49,651 nt of DNA from Thermoflexus sp. (GCA_020724485.1 DYGW01000002.1:1-49651), one strand, 5' to 3'; shown: positions 1-10,184, counted from the stretch's first letter. Numbers and translations: made by a program. The notes: generated from the letters alone by a model not told the origin.

Positions 1-2
1 TC

Positions 3-1190
3 AGCGCGGTCGAGACGGCGAACGGCGTGCGCCACGTGTGGACGACCTTCAGCAGCGACCAGATCGATCTCAACTTCGCCAACCCGGATGTGCTGCTGGC
101 CATGGTGGACGTGCTGCTGTTCTACGTGGCGCACGGCGCGAGCATGATCCGCCTGGACGCCATCGCCTACCTGTGGAAGACCATCGGGACGGGCTGCATT
201 CACCTGCCGGAGACTCACGCGGTCGTGCGCCTGTTCCGCGACATCCTCGATGAGGTCGCGCCGGACGTGGCCCTGATCACCGAGACGAACGTCCCCCACG
301 CCGAGAACGTCTCCTACTTCGGCGACGGCACGGACGAGGCCCAGCTTGTCTACCAGTTCACGCTGCCGCCGCTGCTGCTGCACACCTTCGCCACCGGCGA
401 CGCCACCAAGCTCAGCCAGTGGGCGGCGGGGCTGGAGAAAATCTCCGACCAGACTTCGTTCTTCAACTTCACCGCGTCGCATGACGGGATTGGGGTGCGC
501 CCGGTGGAGGGGATTCTGGCACCGGAGGAAGTGGCCGCGTTGGTGGCGCGGGCGCGCGCGCACGGCGGCGACGTGTCCTTCAAGAACAACAGCGACAGCA
601 CGCGCAGCCCTTACGAGCTAAACGTCAATTACTTCGACGCGCTCTCCGACCCGGCGGGCGGCGAGCCGCTGGTGCTGCAGGCGCGGCGCTTCCTGGCCTC
701 GCAGGCGATCCAACTGGCGTTCATCGGCGTGCCGGGCATCTACATTCACAGCCTGCTCGGGTCGCGCAACTGGAACGAGGGCGTGGCCCAGACCGGGGCG
801 CTGCGCACGATCAACCGCGAGAAGCTCTGGTGCGACACGGTTGAGGGTGCGCTGGACGATCCGGGGTCGCTGCGCAGCTACGTCTTCTACGCCTACCGCG
901 ACCTGATCGCCCGCCGCACCAGCGAGCGCGCCTTTCACCCCAACGGCGCGCAGCGCGTGCTGGCCCTGCACCCGGCGGTTTTCGCCCTGCTGCGCACGTC
1001 GCCGGACGGCGCTGAGCACATCGTCGCCCTGACCAATGTCTCCGACGGGCCGATCACCGTAGACCTGGCCGGCGTGCCGCTGGATGGCGTCCGCGCCTAC
1101 CGTGACACGCTGACGGGGCAGGAGATAGCGCCCGCCGCGCCGCTGACGCTGGAGCCGTACCAGGTGGCCTGGCTCAAGCCGGTGGGATAG
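3..1190 (+). CDS. GH13 subfamily 18 glycoside phosphorylase (5' partial)
   Basis: The frame is open to the window edge, so the N-terminus lies outside. The visible part covers the second half of a GH13 barrel and the C-terminal beta domain. Catalytic residues are visible: the nucleophile Asp in MIRLDAIAYLWK (codon 156-158), the acid/base Glu in ITETNVPH (282-284) and the stabilising Asp in SHDGIG (483-485). These motifs fit GH13_18, which holds sucrose, glucosylglycerol and glucosylglycerate phosphorylases that release glucose 1-phosphate. The stretches ETNVPHAENVSYFG and NFTASHDGIGVRPVEG remind me more of the YcjM-like glucosylglycerate phosphorylase clade than of classical sucrose phosphorylase, but I cannot test that. 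No signal peptide can be judged. A GT4 glycosyltransferase follows after a 140-base gap that holds an inverted repeat. Confidence 0.8.
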   Translation, partial: SAVETANGVRHVWTTFSSDQIDLNFANPDVLLAMVDVLLFYVAHGASMIRLDAIAYLWKTIGTGCIHLPETHAVVRLFRDILDEVAPDVALITETNVPHAENVSYFGDGTDEAQLVYQFTLPPLLLHTFATGDATKLSQWAAGLEKISDQTSFFNFTASHDGIGVRPVEGILAPEEVAALVARARAHGGDVSFKNNSDSTRSPYELNVNYFDALSDPAGGEPLVLQARRFLASQAIQLAFIGVPGIYIHSLLGSRNWNEGVAQTGALRTINREKLWCDTVEGALDDPGSLRSYVFYAYRDLIARRTSERAFHPNGAQRVLALHPAVFALLRTSPDGAEHIVALTNVSDGPITVDLAGVPLDGVRAYRDTLTGQEIAPAAPLTLEPYQVAWLKPVG

Positions 1191-1195
1191 GGAGA

Positions 1196-1307
1196 GGTGA
1201 TCAGTGATCGGTGGTCAGTGATCAGTAGAAGGCAGGGCGCAGCGCGTTGGGTCGCTACACTGACCGCTGACGACTGAAAACTGACGACCGATCACCGATC
1301 ACTCACC
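1196..1307. repeat. Imperfect inverted repeat of GTGATCAGTGATCGG type
   Basis: Left arm 1196-1219 (GGTGATCAGTGATCGG then TGGTCAGT) is the approximate reverse complement of 1280-1307. The left half also contains overlapping direct copies of TGATCAGT. The element fills almost the whole gap between the phosphorylase and the glycosyltransferase. It could fold as a long hairpin in the transcript. No coding potential is visible. Confidence 0.65.
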
Positions 1308-1330
1308 ACCACACACAAGAGCAGACTCCC

Positions 1331-2575
1331 ATGCGCATCGGATTCGTCGCCACACGCATCGCCGGGCTGGATGGCGTCTCGCTGGAGATCACCAAGTGGG
1401 CCGAGGTGCTGCGGCGGCTGGGCCACGAGCCGACCTTCTGCGCGGGCGAGTTGGGCGAGTACGCCCAGCCGGGCCTGGAAGCGCCGCCTTTCCACTTCCA
1501 GGACCCGGAGGCGGTCGCGCTGCACGACGAAGCCTTCAGCGGCGCGGACGAGTCGCGCGCGCTCTACCGGCGCATCGCCGACTCGGCGGGGCGGCTCAAG
1601 GCGACGCTCTACGAGTTCGCAAACCGCTTCCAACTGGACTGGATCATCACCCAGAACGCCCAGGCCATCCCCATGCAGATCGCGCTGGGCGTGGCCCTGC
1701 GCGACTTCATCAGCGAAACGCACATCCCGACCATCGGCCATCACCACGATTTCTACTGGGAGCGCGAGCGCTTCATCGTCAACCGCATCCCCGACATCCT
1801 GCTGACTGCCTTCCCGTCGGAGGGCACTTCGACGCGGCACGTGGTGATCAGCACGGCCATGCAGCGCGAGCTATTCATGCGCCGCCGCTTGAGCGCGATG
1901 TATGTCCCCAACGTGTTCGACTTCCGCAACCCGCCCCCGCCGCCGGACAACTACGCGCTGACGGTGCGCGACGAATTGGGCATCGCCCCGGACGAGCGGC
2001 TGATCCTCCAGCCGACGCGCATCGTGCGCCGCAAGAACATCGAGCGGGCGGTCGAGCTGGTACGCCAGTTGAGCGAGCGCGACCCCCGGCACCGCTATAT
2101 CCTGGTCGTCACCGGTTACGCGGGCGACGAGTCCGGCTCGTACTACGACTGGCTGCTGCGCCAGGTGGAGACGGCGGGCATCCGCGCCCTGTTCATCGGC
2201 GACCGCATCGTCGAGCAACGCGGCGTCCAGGACGGGCGGCGCACCTACACGCTGTGGGACATCTACCCGCACGCCGACTTTGTGACCTATCTCAGCTCGT
2301 ATGAGGGCTTCGGTAACGCGCTGATTGAGACGCTCTACTTCCGCAAGCCGCTGGTCGTCAACGCCTACACGGCCTACCGCTCCGACATCAAGCCGGCGGG
2401 CGTGCGCGCGGTGGAGATTCGCGAGGAGGTGACGCCGCAGACGGTGCGCGAGGTGCTGGCCCTGCTCGAGGATCCGGCGGAAGTGGCGCGCATGGCGGAC
2501 CACAACTACGCGGTGGGGCAGGCGCACTTCTCGTATGAGGTGCTGGAGGCCAGGCTGCGGGCGCTGTTGGGGTGA
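1331..2575 (+). CDS. GT4 family retaining glycosyltransferase
   Basis: A 414-residue GT-B glycosyltransferase. The N-terminal Rossmann half begins MRIGFVATRIAGLDGVSLE. The C-terminal donor-binding half carries ILQPTRIVRRKNIERAVEL and the EX7E motif in SSYEGFGNALIETL (Glu325 and Glu333), typical of GT4 enzymes using NDP-sugars. There is no signal peptide or membrane segment, so the enzyme is cytoplasmic. The overall look recalls GT4 proteins annotated as mannosylglucosylglycerate synthases. With the adjacent GH13_18 phosphorylase this could mean glucosylglycerate-based solute metabolism, but donor and acceptor cannot be read from sequence. The ATG has only a weak upstream purine stretch. The stop is followed by the LacI promoter region. 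Confidence 0.75.
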   Translation: MRIGFVATRIAGLDGVSLEITKWAEVLRRLGHEPTFCAGELGEYAQPGLEAPPFHFQDPEAVALHDEAFSGADESRALYRRIADSAGRLKATLYEFANRFQLDWIITQNAQAIPMQIALGVALRDFISETHIPTIGHHHDFYWERERFIVNRIPDILLTAFPSEGTSTRHVVISTAMQRELFMRRRLSAMYVPNVFDFRNPPPPPDNYALTVRDELGIAPDERLILQPTRIVRRKNIERAVELVRQLSERDPRHRYILVVTGYAGDESGSYYDWLLRQVETAGIRALFIGDRIVEQRGVQDGRRTYTLWDIYPHADFVTYLSSYEGFGNALIETLYFRKPLVVNAYTAYRSDIKPAGVRAVEIREEVTPQTVREVLALLEDPAEVARMADHNYAVGQAHFSYEVLEARLRALLG

Positions 2576-2651
2576 GGGAGAGGCGCAATCAGATAGTTGA
2601 GAAAGAATTTAGACAAGCAATCATTCTTTGTGCATCTCAACACCATATGAA

Positions 2652-2680
2652 TTGACATCCAAAACGTTTTGGATTATGGT
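2652..2680 (+). promoter_or_regulatory. Sigma70-like promoter of lacI-type gene with operator O1 in its spacer
   Basis: TTGACA (2652-2657), 17-base spacer, TATGGT (2675-2680). The perfect 18-bp palindrome ATCCAAAACGTTTTGGAT at 2657-2674 starts on the last base of the -35 box and fills the spacer exactly. The central CG is typical of LacI-family operators. A bound repressor would mask both promoter boxes, so autorepression is expected. Confidence 0.85.
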
Positions 2681-2690
2681 AAGAGTATCT

Positions 2691-2708
2691 ATCCAAAACG
2701 TTTTGGAT
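2691..2708 (+). promoter_or_regulatory. Second LacI-type operator (O2)
   Basis: An identical perfect palindrome ATCCAAAACGTTTTGGAT, 34 bp centre to centre from the first copy and just downstream of the expected transcription start. It ends 6 bases before the start codon at 2715. Two identical sites suggest cooperative binding by the adjacent LacI-type repressor. Confidence 0.85.
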
Positions 2709-2714
2709 ACGACG

Positions 2715-3731
2715 ATGAAAGTTACACTTAAGACGGTTGCTGAAGAAGCGGGCCTTTCCATCACCACAGTCTCGCGGGCGCTGGCCGGGTACGACGATGT
2801 CAATGAAGACACCCGCCGCCGCATCGTAGCCATTGCCCAACGCCTCGGCTACCAGCCCAACCTCGCCGCCCGCCATCTGCGCAGCAAGCAGACGCACACC
2901 ATCGGGATGGTCATCCCGCTCACCTCGTACTTTTCCGACCCGTTCTTCATGGAGCTGCTCTCTGGCGTGGGCCGTCAGGCCGCCGAGTACGGCTATGACC
3001 TGCTGCTTTCGGCCCAGCAGCCGGGCGAAGAGGAACTCAGCGCCTACCGGCGCATGGTCGCCAGCAGCCGCATTGATGGCGTGGTGCTTGCCCGCGTGCT
3101 GGCCGACGACCCGCGCATCGCCTTTCTGAAGGAAGCCCATCACCCGTTCGTCGCTTTCGGGCGCTCGAACGCCAACGACTACCCGTACATTGATGTGGAC
3201 GGAGCGACCGGCGTGTATCACCTGGTCGGGCATCTGATCGAGCGCGGGCACCGGCGCATTGCCATGATCCTGTCGCCGCGCAAGCTGGCCTTCACCACCG
3301 CGCGCTTTGAGGGCTACCAGCGTGCGCTGGGCGAGGCCGGCATTGCCCTCGTCGAGCAGTACGTCGTCGAGTCCGACCTCACGCAAGAGGGGGGGCGCGC
3401 GGTGGCGCAGCGCCTGCTCGATCTCCCCTCCCCGCCAACGGCTATTGTCGCCTGCAACGACGCGATGGCTATCGGCGCCATGCAGGCGATCCGGGCCTGT
3501 GGGTTGGCGGTGGGGCGCGATGTGGCCGTCGCCGGTTTTGATGATATTCCCACAGCGGCGTTTACCGATCCGCCGCTGACGACGGTCCGCCAGCCGATCT
3601 ATGACATCGGGCGGCGGGCGCTGGACATGCTGATCTGCGTCATCCGTCAAAAGCCGCTGGACGAGGCTCATGTGCTGCTGGTTCCAGAGCTGATCGTGAG
3701 ACAGTCCAGCGGCGCACCCCCCATCAGGTGA
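2715..3731 (+). CDS. LacI-family transcriptional repressor
   Basis: A 338-residue LacI-type regulator. The N-terminal helix-turn-helix reads TLKTVAEEAGLSITTVSRAL and the hinge helix NLAARHLRS. The rest is a periplasmic-binding-protein-like effector domain starting HTIGMVIPL and ending with TTVRQPIYDIGRRALDML. I start it at the ATG at 2715 because DNA upstream in the same frame is the promoter and two operators, not protein. It most likely represses itself through those operators and may control the downstream binding protein, permeases, ATPase and glycosidase. The sugar effector is unknown. Confidence 0.93.
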   Translation: MKVTLKTVAEEAGLSITTVSRALAGYDDVNEDTRRRIVAIAQRLGYQPNLAARHLRSKQTHTIGMVIPLTSYFSDPFFMELLSGVGRQAAEYGYDLLLSAQQPGEEELSAYRRMVASSRIDGVVLARVLADDPRIAFLKEAHHPFVAFGRSNANDYPYIDVDGATGVYHLVGHLIERGHRRIAMILSPRKLAFTTARFEGYQRALGEAGIALVEQYVVESDLTQEGGRAVAQRLLDLPSPPTAIVACNDAMAIGAMQAIRACGLAVGRDVAVAGFDDIPTAAFTDPPLTTVRQPIYDIGRRALDMLICVIRQKPLDEAHVLLVPELIVRQSSGAPPIR

Positions 3732-3742
3732 GCAATTGTGTC

Positions 3743-3754
3743 AAGGAGGTGACC
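3743..3754 (+). other. Orphan consensus Shine-Dalgarno sequence after regulator stop
   Basis: AAGGAGGTGACC is complementary to the 16S rRNA 3' end, yet no start codon lies 4-12 bases downstream and the binding-protein gene has its own site (AGGAGAG, 3828-3834). The same 12-mer recurs at 11440-11451 in the equivalent place. Function unknown: ribosome standby or RNA processing boundary are possibilities. Confidence 0.4.
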
Positions 3755-3839
3755 AGGGAGCACGGACCCCATCTCAATTTTCGTGGAGCACGTCGCGTAG
3801 CATAGTGGTTACGTACAGCCCAAAACAGGAGAGAATCGC

Positions 3840-5132
<1,293 letters not shown>

Positions 5133-5171
5133 CCCTGCCCGCACTGGCGTGACGTGCTAAGCTAAGTTCCT

Positions 5172-5211
5172 TAACAGGGGGAAGGAGAGAACTGGTTTCT
5201 TCCCCCTGTTA
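5172..5211 (+). terminator. Hairpin between binding-protein and permease genes
   Basis: Perfect 13-bp stem (5172-5184 with 5199-5211; arm core AACAGGGGGAAG) and a 14-base loop. No real U-tract follows, so this is more likely an attenuator or 3'-end stabiliser that raises binding-protein mRNA over permease mRNA than a full terminator. Confidence 0.7.
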
Positions 5212-5238
5212 TCATCTTAAGCAGAAGGGCGGCGCATT

Positions 5239-6378
5239 ATGAAGAGACTCAGGTTCAATTTCGCACCGTATCTGCTGATCTTGCCTTCGTTCATCTACCT
5301 GGCCGTGTTCTTCGCCTGGCCGATGGTGCGCTCGCTGCAACTGGCCTTCGTGCGCGACAGCCCGATTCTGCCGGTGCTCAGCGAGCCGGAAGAAAAAGCC
5401 GATGTCGTCGGACACCTGGAAATGCAGGTTGAGGTGGCGGTGGTGGATCGCGTCAAGCGCGACGAGGTGCTGCCCAACGGGCGCACGCGCCCCATTTACT
5501 GGTTCAAGATCGCGGGCGAAACCGAGAGCGGGGAGCCGGTTGAGGGCTGGGTGCACCAGAAGAACCTGTTCATCAAGTCGCGCACGGAGTCAGACACGGC
5601 CCGCGTGGTCAGCGGAGAGGGCGCGAAAGAGTGGACGCTCGATTACGTCGAGCGCATGATCAACGACTATCGCTTCCGGGAGGCGCTGCAAACCACGCTG
5701 CTATTGATCGTGCTCATTCTCCCGATCCAGTTCGTGCTGGCGATCACCATGGCCCTGGTGCTGCAATCGCAGTTGCGCGGCAACAGCATTTTCCTGTACA
5801 TCTACGCCATCCCGCTGGGCATCTCCGACCTGGCCGCCGGTCTGGTCTGGGTGACGATCTTCACCCAGCGCGGCTATCTGAACACGCTTCTCCAACAACT
5901 GGGACTCATTGACCAACCCTATGTGTTTCTCTCTGCCGAAAACCAGCACTGGATGATCGTGGCGATTGTGCTGGCCGAGGTCTGGCGCGCCACGTCTATT
6001 GTGATGGTCATCGTCGTGTCGGGCTTGCAGGCCATCCCGCGCGAATACCTGGAAGCGGGCGAGCTATTCGGGGCCAGCCTGTGGCAGCGGCTGCGCCACA
6101 TCACCCTGCCGCTGCTCAAGCCCAGCCTGCAGGTGGCGCTCATCCTGCGCACGATCCTGGCTTTCCAGGTGTTCGCAGTGGTCGTGGCGATCACCGGCGG
6201 GCGCGTGCTGACCGTGCTGGCCTACGAGACCTACCGCTGGTACGACCCCGGCGACAGCGGCTTCAACAACCCCAACATGGCTGCCGCCTATGCCGGGTTC
6301 ATCATGCTGATCTCGCTGGCCTTCGCCGTGTTCTACCTGCGCACCGTCCGCACCCAAGAGGAGGCAGCCAGAGAATGA
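5239..6378 (+). CDS. Sugar ABC transporter permease, MalF/UgpA type, with extracytoplasmic insert
   Basis: A 379-residue inner permease subunit, longer than the usual 290-310. TM1 spans about residues 12-34. Then comes an extra soluble segment of about 90 residues before TM2 near residue 150. Within it, about residues 62-111 (VEVAVVDRVKR, PIYWFKIAGET, VEGWVHQKNLF) look like a bacterial SH3 fold. The EAA loop that contacts the ATPase is EYLEAGELFGASLWQRLRHITLPLLKP. The final four bases ATGA overlap the start of the second permease. It forms the channel with the next gene and is energised by the ATPase at 7237. The SH3-like assignment is by eye. Confidence 0.9.
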   Translation: MKRLRFNFAPYLLILPSFIYLAVFFAWPMVRSLQLAFVRDSPILPVLSEPEEKADVVGHLEMQVEVAVVDRVKRDEVLPNGRTRPIYWFKIAGETESGEPVEGWVHQKNLFIKSRTESDTARVVSGEGAKEWTLDYVERMINDYRFREALQTTLLLIVLILPIQFVLAITMALVLQSQLRGNSIFLYIYAIPLGISDLAAGLVWVTIFTQRGYLNTLLQQLGLIDQPYVFLSAENQHWMIVAIVLAEVWRATSIVMVIVVSGLQAIPREYLEAGELFGASLWQRLRHITLPLLKPSLQVALILRTILAFQVFAVVVAITGGRVLTVLAYETYRWYDPGDSGFNNPNMAAAYAGFIMLISLAFAVFYLRTVRTQEEAARE

Positions 6379-7226
6379 CCACCCGCGCTCTAGACCCTGT
6401 GCAGCGCCGCGCCATTCGCCAGCGGCAGCTTCGTCGGGCCGGCGTCTACGCGCTGGCGATCCTGATCGCGCTCTGGATTCTGCTGCCGATCTGGTTGATC
6501 GGCACGATGGCCTTCAGCACGCGCGACGATGTCTACAGCTTCCCCAAGCAGATCGCGCCGATCCCGTTCACGACGGACACGATGCAGTTCTTCATTGATC
6601 AGCCGGGCATTATTGACGGCACGCGCAACAGCATCCTGGTCGCCATGATCACGCTGGCGATGTCAACGACCATTGCCGCGCCCGCTGGCTATGCGATCTC
6701 GCGCTACTTCTTTGTGGGCCGCGATGCGTTCCGGCTGGGGATTTTGGCCGTGCGCGCCTTCCCCATCGTGATCCTGGCCGTGCCGCTGGCGGTGACGTTC
6801 ATCGAGTGGGGCATGTTCGACAAAGTGTACAGCGTGGCGCTGATGCACACCGCCCTGACTCTGCCCACGACCATCCTGGTCGTGTCGAGCGTGTTCGCCA
6901 GCGTCCCGCGCGAGTTTGAAGAGGCGGCCAAAGTCTTTGGGTGCAATGCTTACCAGGCGTTCATGCGCGTGGTGCTGCCGCTGGTGATGCCCGGCATCGC
7001 GGCCTCGGCGATCTTCACCTTCGTCATGTCGTGGAACGAGGTGTTCGCGGCCACGCTGCTGACCATTCGCAACCGGACGCTGCCGGCGCTGATCCTCTAC
7101 CAGCTCAACAAGTCGTCGTTGCAGTTCCAGTATGCTGGCGGCTTCTTCATGCTCGTCCCGTCGCTGATCTTCATTTTCTTCATCCGGCGCTACCTGTTCA
7201 ACATGTGGGGCCAGATCACGAAATAG
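6375..7226 (+). CDS. Sugar ABC transporter permease, MalG type
   Basis: A 283-residue permease. I use the ATG at 6375, overlapping the previous stop (ATGA), although the frame is open further upstream. TM1 is about residues 20-42 (AGVYALAILIALWILLPIWL). The segment RNSILVAMITLAMSTTIAAPAGYAISRYFF is the usual TM2-TM3 region. The EAA loop is PREFEEAAKVFGCNAYQAFMRVVLPLVMPG. It ends FIRRYLFNMWGQITK, typical of MalG-type subunits. It pairs with the preceding MalF-type subunit, and a MsmK-like ATPase begins 10 bases later. Confidence 0.92.
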   Translation: MTTRALDPVQRRAIRQRQLRRAGVYALAILIALWILLPIWLIGTMAFSTRDDVYSFPKQIAPIPFTTDTMQFFIDQPGIIDGTRNSILVAMITLAMSTTIAAPAGYAISRYFFVGRDAFRLGILAVRAFPIVILAVPLAVTFIEWGMFDKVYSVALMHTALTLPTTILVVSSVFASVPREFEEAAKVFGCNAYQAFMRVVLPLVMPGIAASAIFTFVMSWNEVFAATLLTIRNRTLPALILYQLNKSSLQFQYAGGFFMLVPSLIFIFFIRRYLFNMWGQITK

Positions 7227-7236
7227 GGGAAAGACT

Positions 7237-8349
7237 ATGGCTGAGATCCGCGTTGAGAAGGCAGTCAAGACGTTCGGCAAGGTGGTCGCCGTAGACAATG
7301 CGAGTCTCACGGTGCATGAGCACGAGTTTGTCGTGCTGCTGGGGCCGAGCGGCTGCGGCAAGACCACGCTGCTGCGGGCGATTGCCGGGCTGGGCATGGT
7401 GGATTCGGGGCGGATCATGATCGGCAGCCGCGACGTGACCTATCTGCCCCCCAAAGATCGCAATATCTCGATGGTTTTCCAGAGCTATGCCATCTTCCCC
7501 CATATGCGCGTGTTCGATAACATTGCCTTTGGGCTGAAGATGAAGCGTATGCCGAAGGACGACATCAAGCGGCGTGTGCAGGCGGCGGCGGAACTGCTGC
7601 ACATTGAGAATTTCCTGGATCGCTACCCGTCGCAGATGAGCGGCGGGCAGCGCCAGCGCGTGGCCGTGGCCCGCGCCATCGCCGTGCACGCCGAAGTGCT
7701 GCTGATGGACGAGCCGCTCAGCAACCTGGACGCGCTGCTGCGCCTGGAGATGCGCGCCGAACTCAAGCGCCTGCTGGCCGAGCTAAAGGCGACGACGGTC
7801 TATGTGACGCACGACCAGATCGAGGCGCTGAGCATGGGCGACCGCATCGCCGTCATGCGCGACGGCAAGATTCTCCAGTTCGATTCGCCGACAACCGTCT
7901 ATGACATGCCCGCCGACCGGTTCGTGGCCGGTTTCATCGGCACGCCGCCGATGAACTTCCTGGAAGGGCAGGTGCGCCGCCAGAATGGGGCGGTCAGCGT
8001 CTATATCGGCGACTACGCCCTCAAGCCCATCCCGGAGATGGTCGAGGCGTTGGCGCGCTACGATGGCCAGCCGATTGTGGCCGGCATTCGCGCCGAGAAC
8101 ATGGAGGCGCTGAGCCAGCCCGCCGAGGATGCGCTGAAGGTCACTGTGCTGGTGGTGGAGCCGCTGGGATCGCAGAACCTGCTGACCATTCGCATTGGCA
8201 GCGACATCATCAAAGTATCCACCCATCCCGACTTTCGCGCCGTCCCCGACCAGCCGATCTGGATTCGCTTCCCCAGCGACAAGATTCGCTGGATTGACCG
8301 CGACAGCGGCAAGACACTCATCCCCGACCTAGGCGCGCTGATGTCATGA
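7237..8349 (+). CDS. Sugar ABC transporter ATPase, MalK/MsmK/UgpC type
   Basis: A 370-residue nucleotide-binding subunit. Walker A is GPSGCGKTT (residues 36-44), the Q-loop is Gln82, the signature SGGQRQR (135-141), Walker B LLMDEP with Asp158 and Glu159, and the switch histidine lies in YVTHDQIEAL. The C-terminal 130 residues are the OB-fold regulatory domain seen in MsmK/UgpC proteins, which serve several carbohydrate importers. The purine-rich GGGGAAAG lies ahead of the ATG. Its TGA overlaps the ATG of the next gene (ATGA), so it is co-translated with the glycosidase. It may also power the ATPase-less cluster at 37,658-42,151. Confidence 0.93.
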   Translation: MAEIRVEKAVKTFGKVVAVDNASLTVHEHEFVVLLGPSGCGKTTLLRAIAGLGMVDSGRIMIGSRDVTYLPPKDRNISMVFQSYAIFPHMRVFDNIAFGLKMKRMPKDDIKRRVQAAAELLHIENFLDRYPSQMSGGQRQRVAVARAIAVHAEVLLMDEPLSNLDALLRLEMRAELKRLLAELKATTVYVTHDQIEALSMGDRIAVMRDGKILQFDSPTTVYDMPADRFVAGFIGTPPMNFLEGQVRRQNGAVSVYIGDYALKPIPEMVEALARYDGQPIVAGIRAENMEALSQPAEDALKVTVLVVEPLGSQNLLTIRIGSDIIKVSTHPDFRAVPDQPIWIRFPSDKIRWIDRDSGKTLIPDLGALMS

Positions 8350-10148
8350 GCGAGGGCCAGGGGGGCCGGGCGCTGGACTCTGCCCGGCACATCAAGCCGC
8401 TGGACTTTGGGGCGGACGGCGTCATCGGCAGCGTGGATGCGAGCGGGCGCTTGATCGCGCTCAACACGTTCCATGAGCGGGCCGGTTTCGTCACGCTGAC
8501 CACGGCTGATCCCTTCTCCGAAAGCCAGCGTTATAACCCGGAAGCGGTGCGTTATTACCGCGCCGGGCTGGCGCTGCTGGACGGCTTCGGGCCGCAGTTT
8601 GCGTCGCCGGTGACCCGACGCGCCGCGCGCTTGTTGGCTGACGCCATCCCGCAGGTGCGCCTGACCCTGGCCGAAGGTGCACTCGCAACCATGACTGCCT
8701 GGGCGGGCGGCGGCGGGGCCTTCCAGCGGTGGACGGTCAACGCGCCTTACCGCTGGCGCGGGCGGTTGTCGTTGCAGCGCTGCGCGTATACGCAACTCAC
8801 CGAGGGCGGGCCGCTGCCCACGCCGCCCGTGCAGGCGCACGCGCGTTTCGCCGACGGCGCGCTGACCATCGAGAATCCGGCGCTGGGCTGGGCGGCGGCG
8901 ATTGCGGGTCTCCCGGCTGGCTCGTCGTGGGAACGGCGCGCTGACGGCCCGCTGGAGATCGCCCTGCCCGGCGCAGCGGGGACGACCACCCTGGTCTACG
9001 GCTTCGGCCCGACCGCGGCGGAAGCGCGCGCGGCGGCGAAGCGTCTCGCCCAGGGCGCGGCGGCGGACTTGCCCGCCGTGTGCGAGGCGTGGCGGGCGCG
9101 CTTCGACGGCGCGCCCGATAATCTCATCGTCCGGCGCGGCCTCGGCTACGGGCTGATGCTGGCTGTGCCGGTGGGCGAGGCGCGCTGTATCCTCACCGAT
9201 CATATGCTGCTGCCACTCTCGTGGAACCGCGACGCCTACTACGTGGCCCGCGCGCTGCTCTCCTGGCAGCCGGCCCTGGCCGAGGTAGTGCGCCGGCACC
9301 TGCTGTGGATGTTCGAGGTGGCCGAGCGCCCCAACGGTGATTGGGGGCGCTGCTACCTGGCTAACGGGCAGATCAAGGACGCGGCGTTCCAGCTCGACCA
9401 GCAGCTTTTCCCCTTGCTGGAACTGGCCGAGTACGTAGCCGAGACAGGCGACCGCGCCACCTGGGAGCGGCTGCGCCCCGCCGTCGGGCCGCTGGTCGAG
9501 ATGCTGCTGGCGCGCAAGGCGGCGCGCGCCTGGCTGTTCCCCACCGACGAGACGCCCGCCGACGATCCGGTGGCGCTGCCCTATCATCTCTCCAGCCATA
9601 TCCTGCTGTGGCATACCTTCCGCCAGGTCGCCGCGCTGGGCGCTGACGCGCGCCTGGCCGGGATCGCCGAGGACGTGCGCCGGACGGTCTTCGAGCGGTT
9701 CGCGGCGGCGCATGATGGGCAGATGCTTTACGCCTACGCCACCGATGGCGCAGGGCGCTTCCACTTCTATCACGACGCTAACGACATCCCGCTGGCCCTG
9801 GCTCCGCTGTGGGGCTTCACCCCCGCCAGCGATCCGGTCTGGCGCGCGACGGTGGCCTTCGCCTTTTCGGAGGCGAATGAGGGCGGCTGCTACGCGGGAC
9901 GGCTGGGGTCGGTGCATACGCGCGCGCCCTGGCCGCTGGGCGACATGCAGGATGCGCTGATCGCCCGTCTGCTGGGCGACGCCGAGCGCGAGCGGCGGGC
10001 CTGGGCGCGCCTGGACGAGGCCATGCAGTGGGATGGCGCGCTGCCCGAAGCCTGCCATCCGCAGACGGGGGCGGTCGTCTCGCGCCACTGGTTCGCCTGG
10101 CCGAACGCGGCGGCGGCGTGCCTGGCGCTGGGCGCGTTCGGCGCGTAG
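8346..10148 (+). CDS. Putative (alpha/alpha)6-barrel glycoside hydrolase
   Basis: A 600-residue cytoplasmic protein without signal peptide. The first 250 residues appear beta-rich. The C-terminal part is helical with WNRDAYYVARALLSW, GDWGRCYLANGQIKDAAFQLDQQLFPLLELAEYV and HDANDIPLALAPLWGF, the layout of toroidal glycosidases such as GH15, GH63, GH125 or amylo-1,6-glucosidase. Candidate catalytic acids are the Asp of WNRDAYY and the acidic residues of KDAAFQLDQQ, but I cannot assign them. It is translationally coupled to the transporter ATPase, so it probably hydrolyses the imported glycoside. An alpha-mannosidase or glucosylglycerate-type hydrolase would fit the neighbourhood, as inference only. 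An intrinsic terminator follows. Confidence 0.6.
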   Translation: MSEGQGGRALDSARHIKPLDFGADGVIGSVDASGRLIALNTFHERAGFVTLTTADPFSESQRYNPEAVRYYRAGLALLDGFGPQFASPVTRRAARLLADAIPQVRLTLAEGALATMTAWAGGGGAFQRWTVNAPYRWRGRLSLQRCAYTQLTEGGPLPTPPVQAHARFADGALTIENPALGWAAAIAGLPAGSSWERRADGPLEIALPGAAGTTTLVYGFGPTAAEARAAAKRLAQGAAADLPAVCEAWRARFDGAPDNLIVRRGLGYGLMLAVPVGEARCILTDHMLLPLSWNRDAYYVARALLSWQPALAEVVRRHLLWMFEVAERPNGDWGRCYLANGQIKDAAFQLDQQLFPLLELAEYVAETGDRATWERLRPAVGPLVEMLLARKAARAWLFPTDETPADDPVALPYHLSSHILLWHTFRQVAALGADARLAGIAEDVRRTVFERFAAAHDGQMLYAYATDGAGRFHFYHDANDIPLALAPLWGFTPASDPVWRATVAFAFSEANEGGCYAGRLGSVHTRAPWPLGDMQDALIARLLGDAERERRAWARLDEAMQWDGALPEACHPQTGAVVSRHWFAWPNAAAACLALGAFGA

Positions 10149-10184
10149 CGGGCAGCGGGCCTCTGCTGCGCCTGGCTCGAATCC

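Noticed and set aside
2628-2714. Possible N-terminal extension of the first LacI regulator
   Set aside because: The extra codons would be the promoter and two operator palindromes; the canonical LacI N-terminus starts at 2715.
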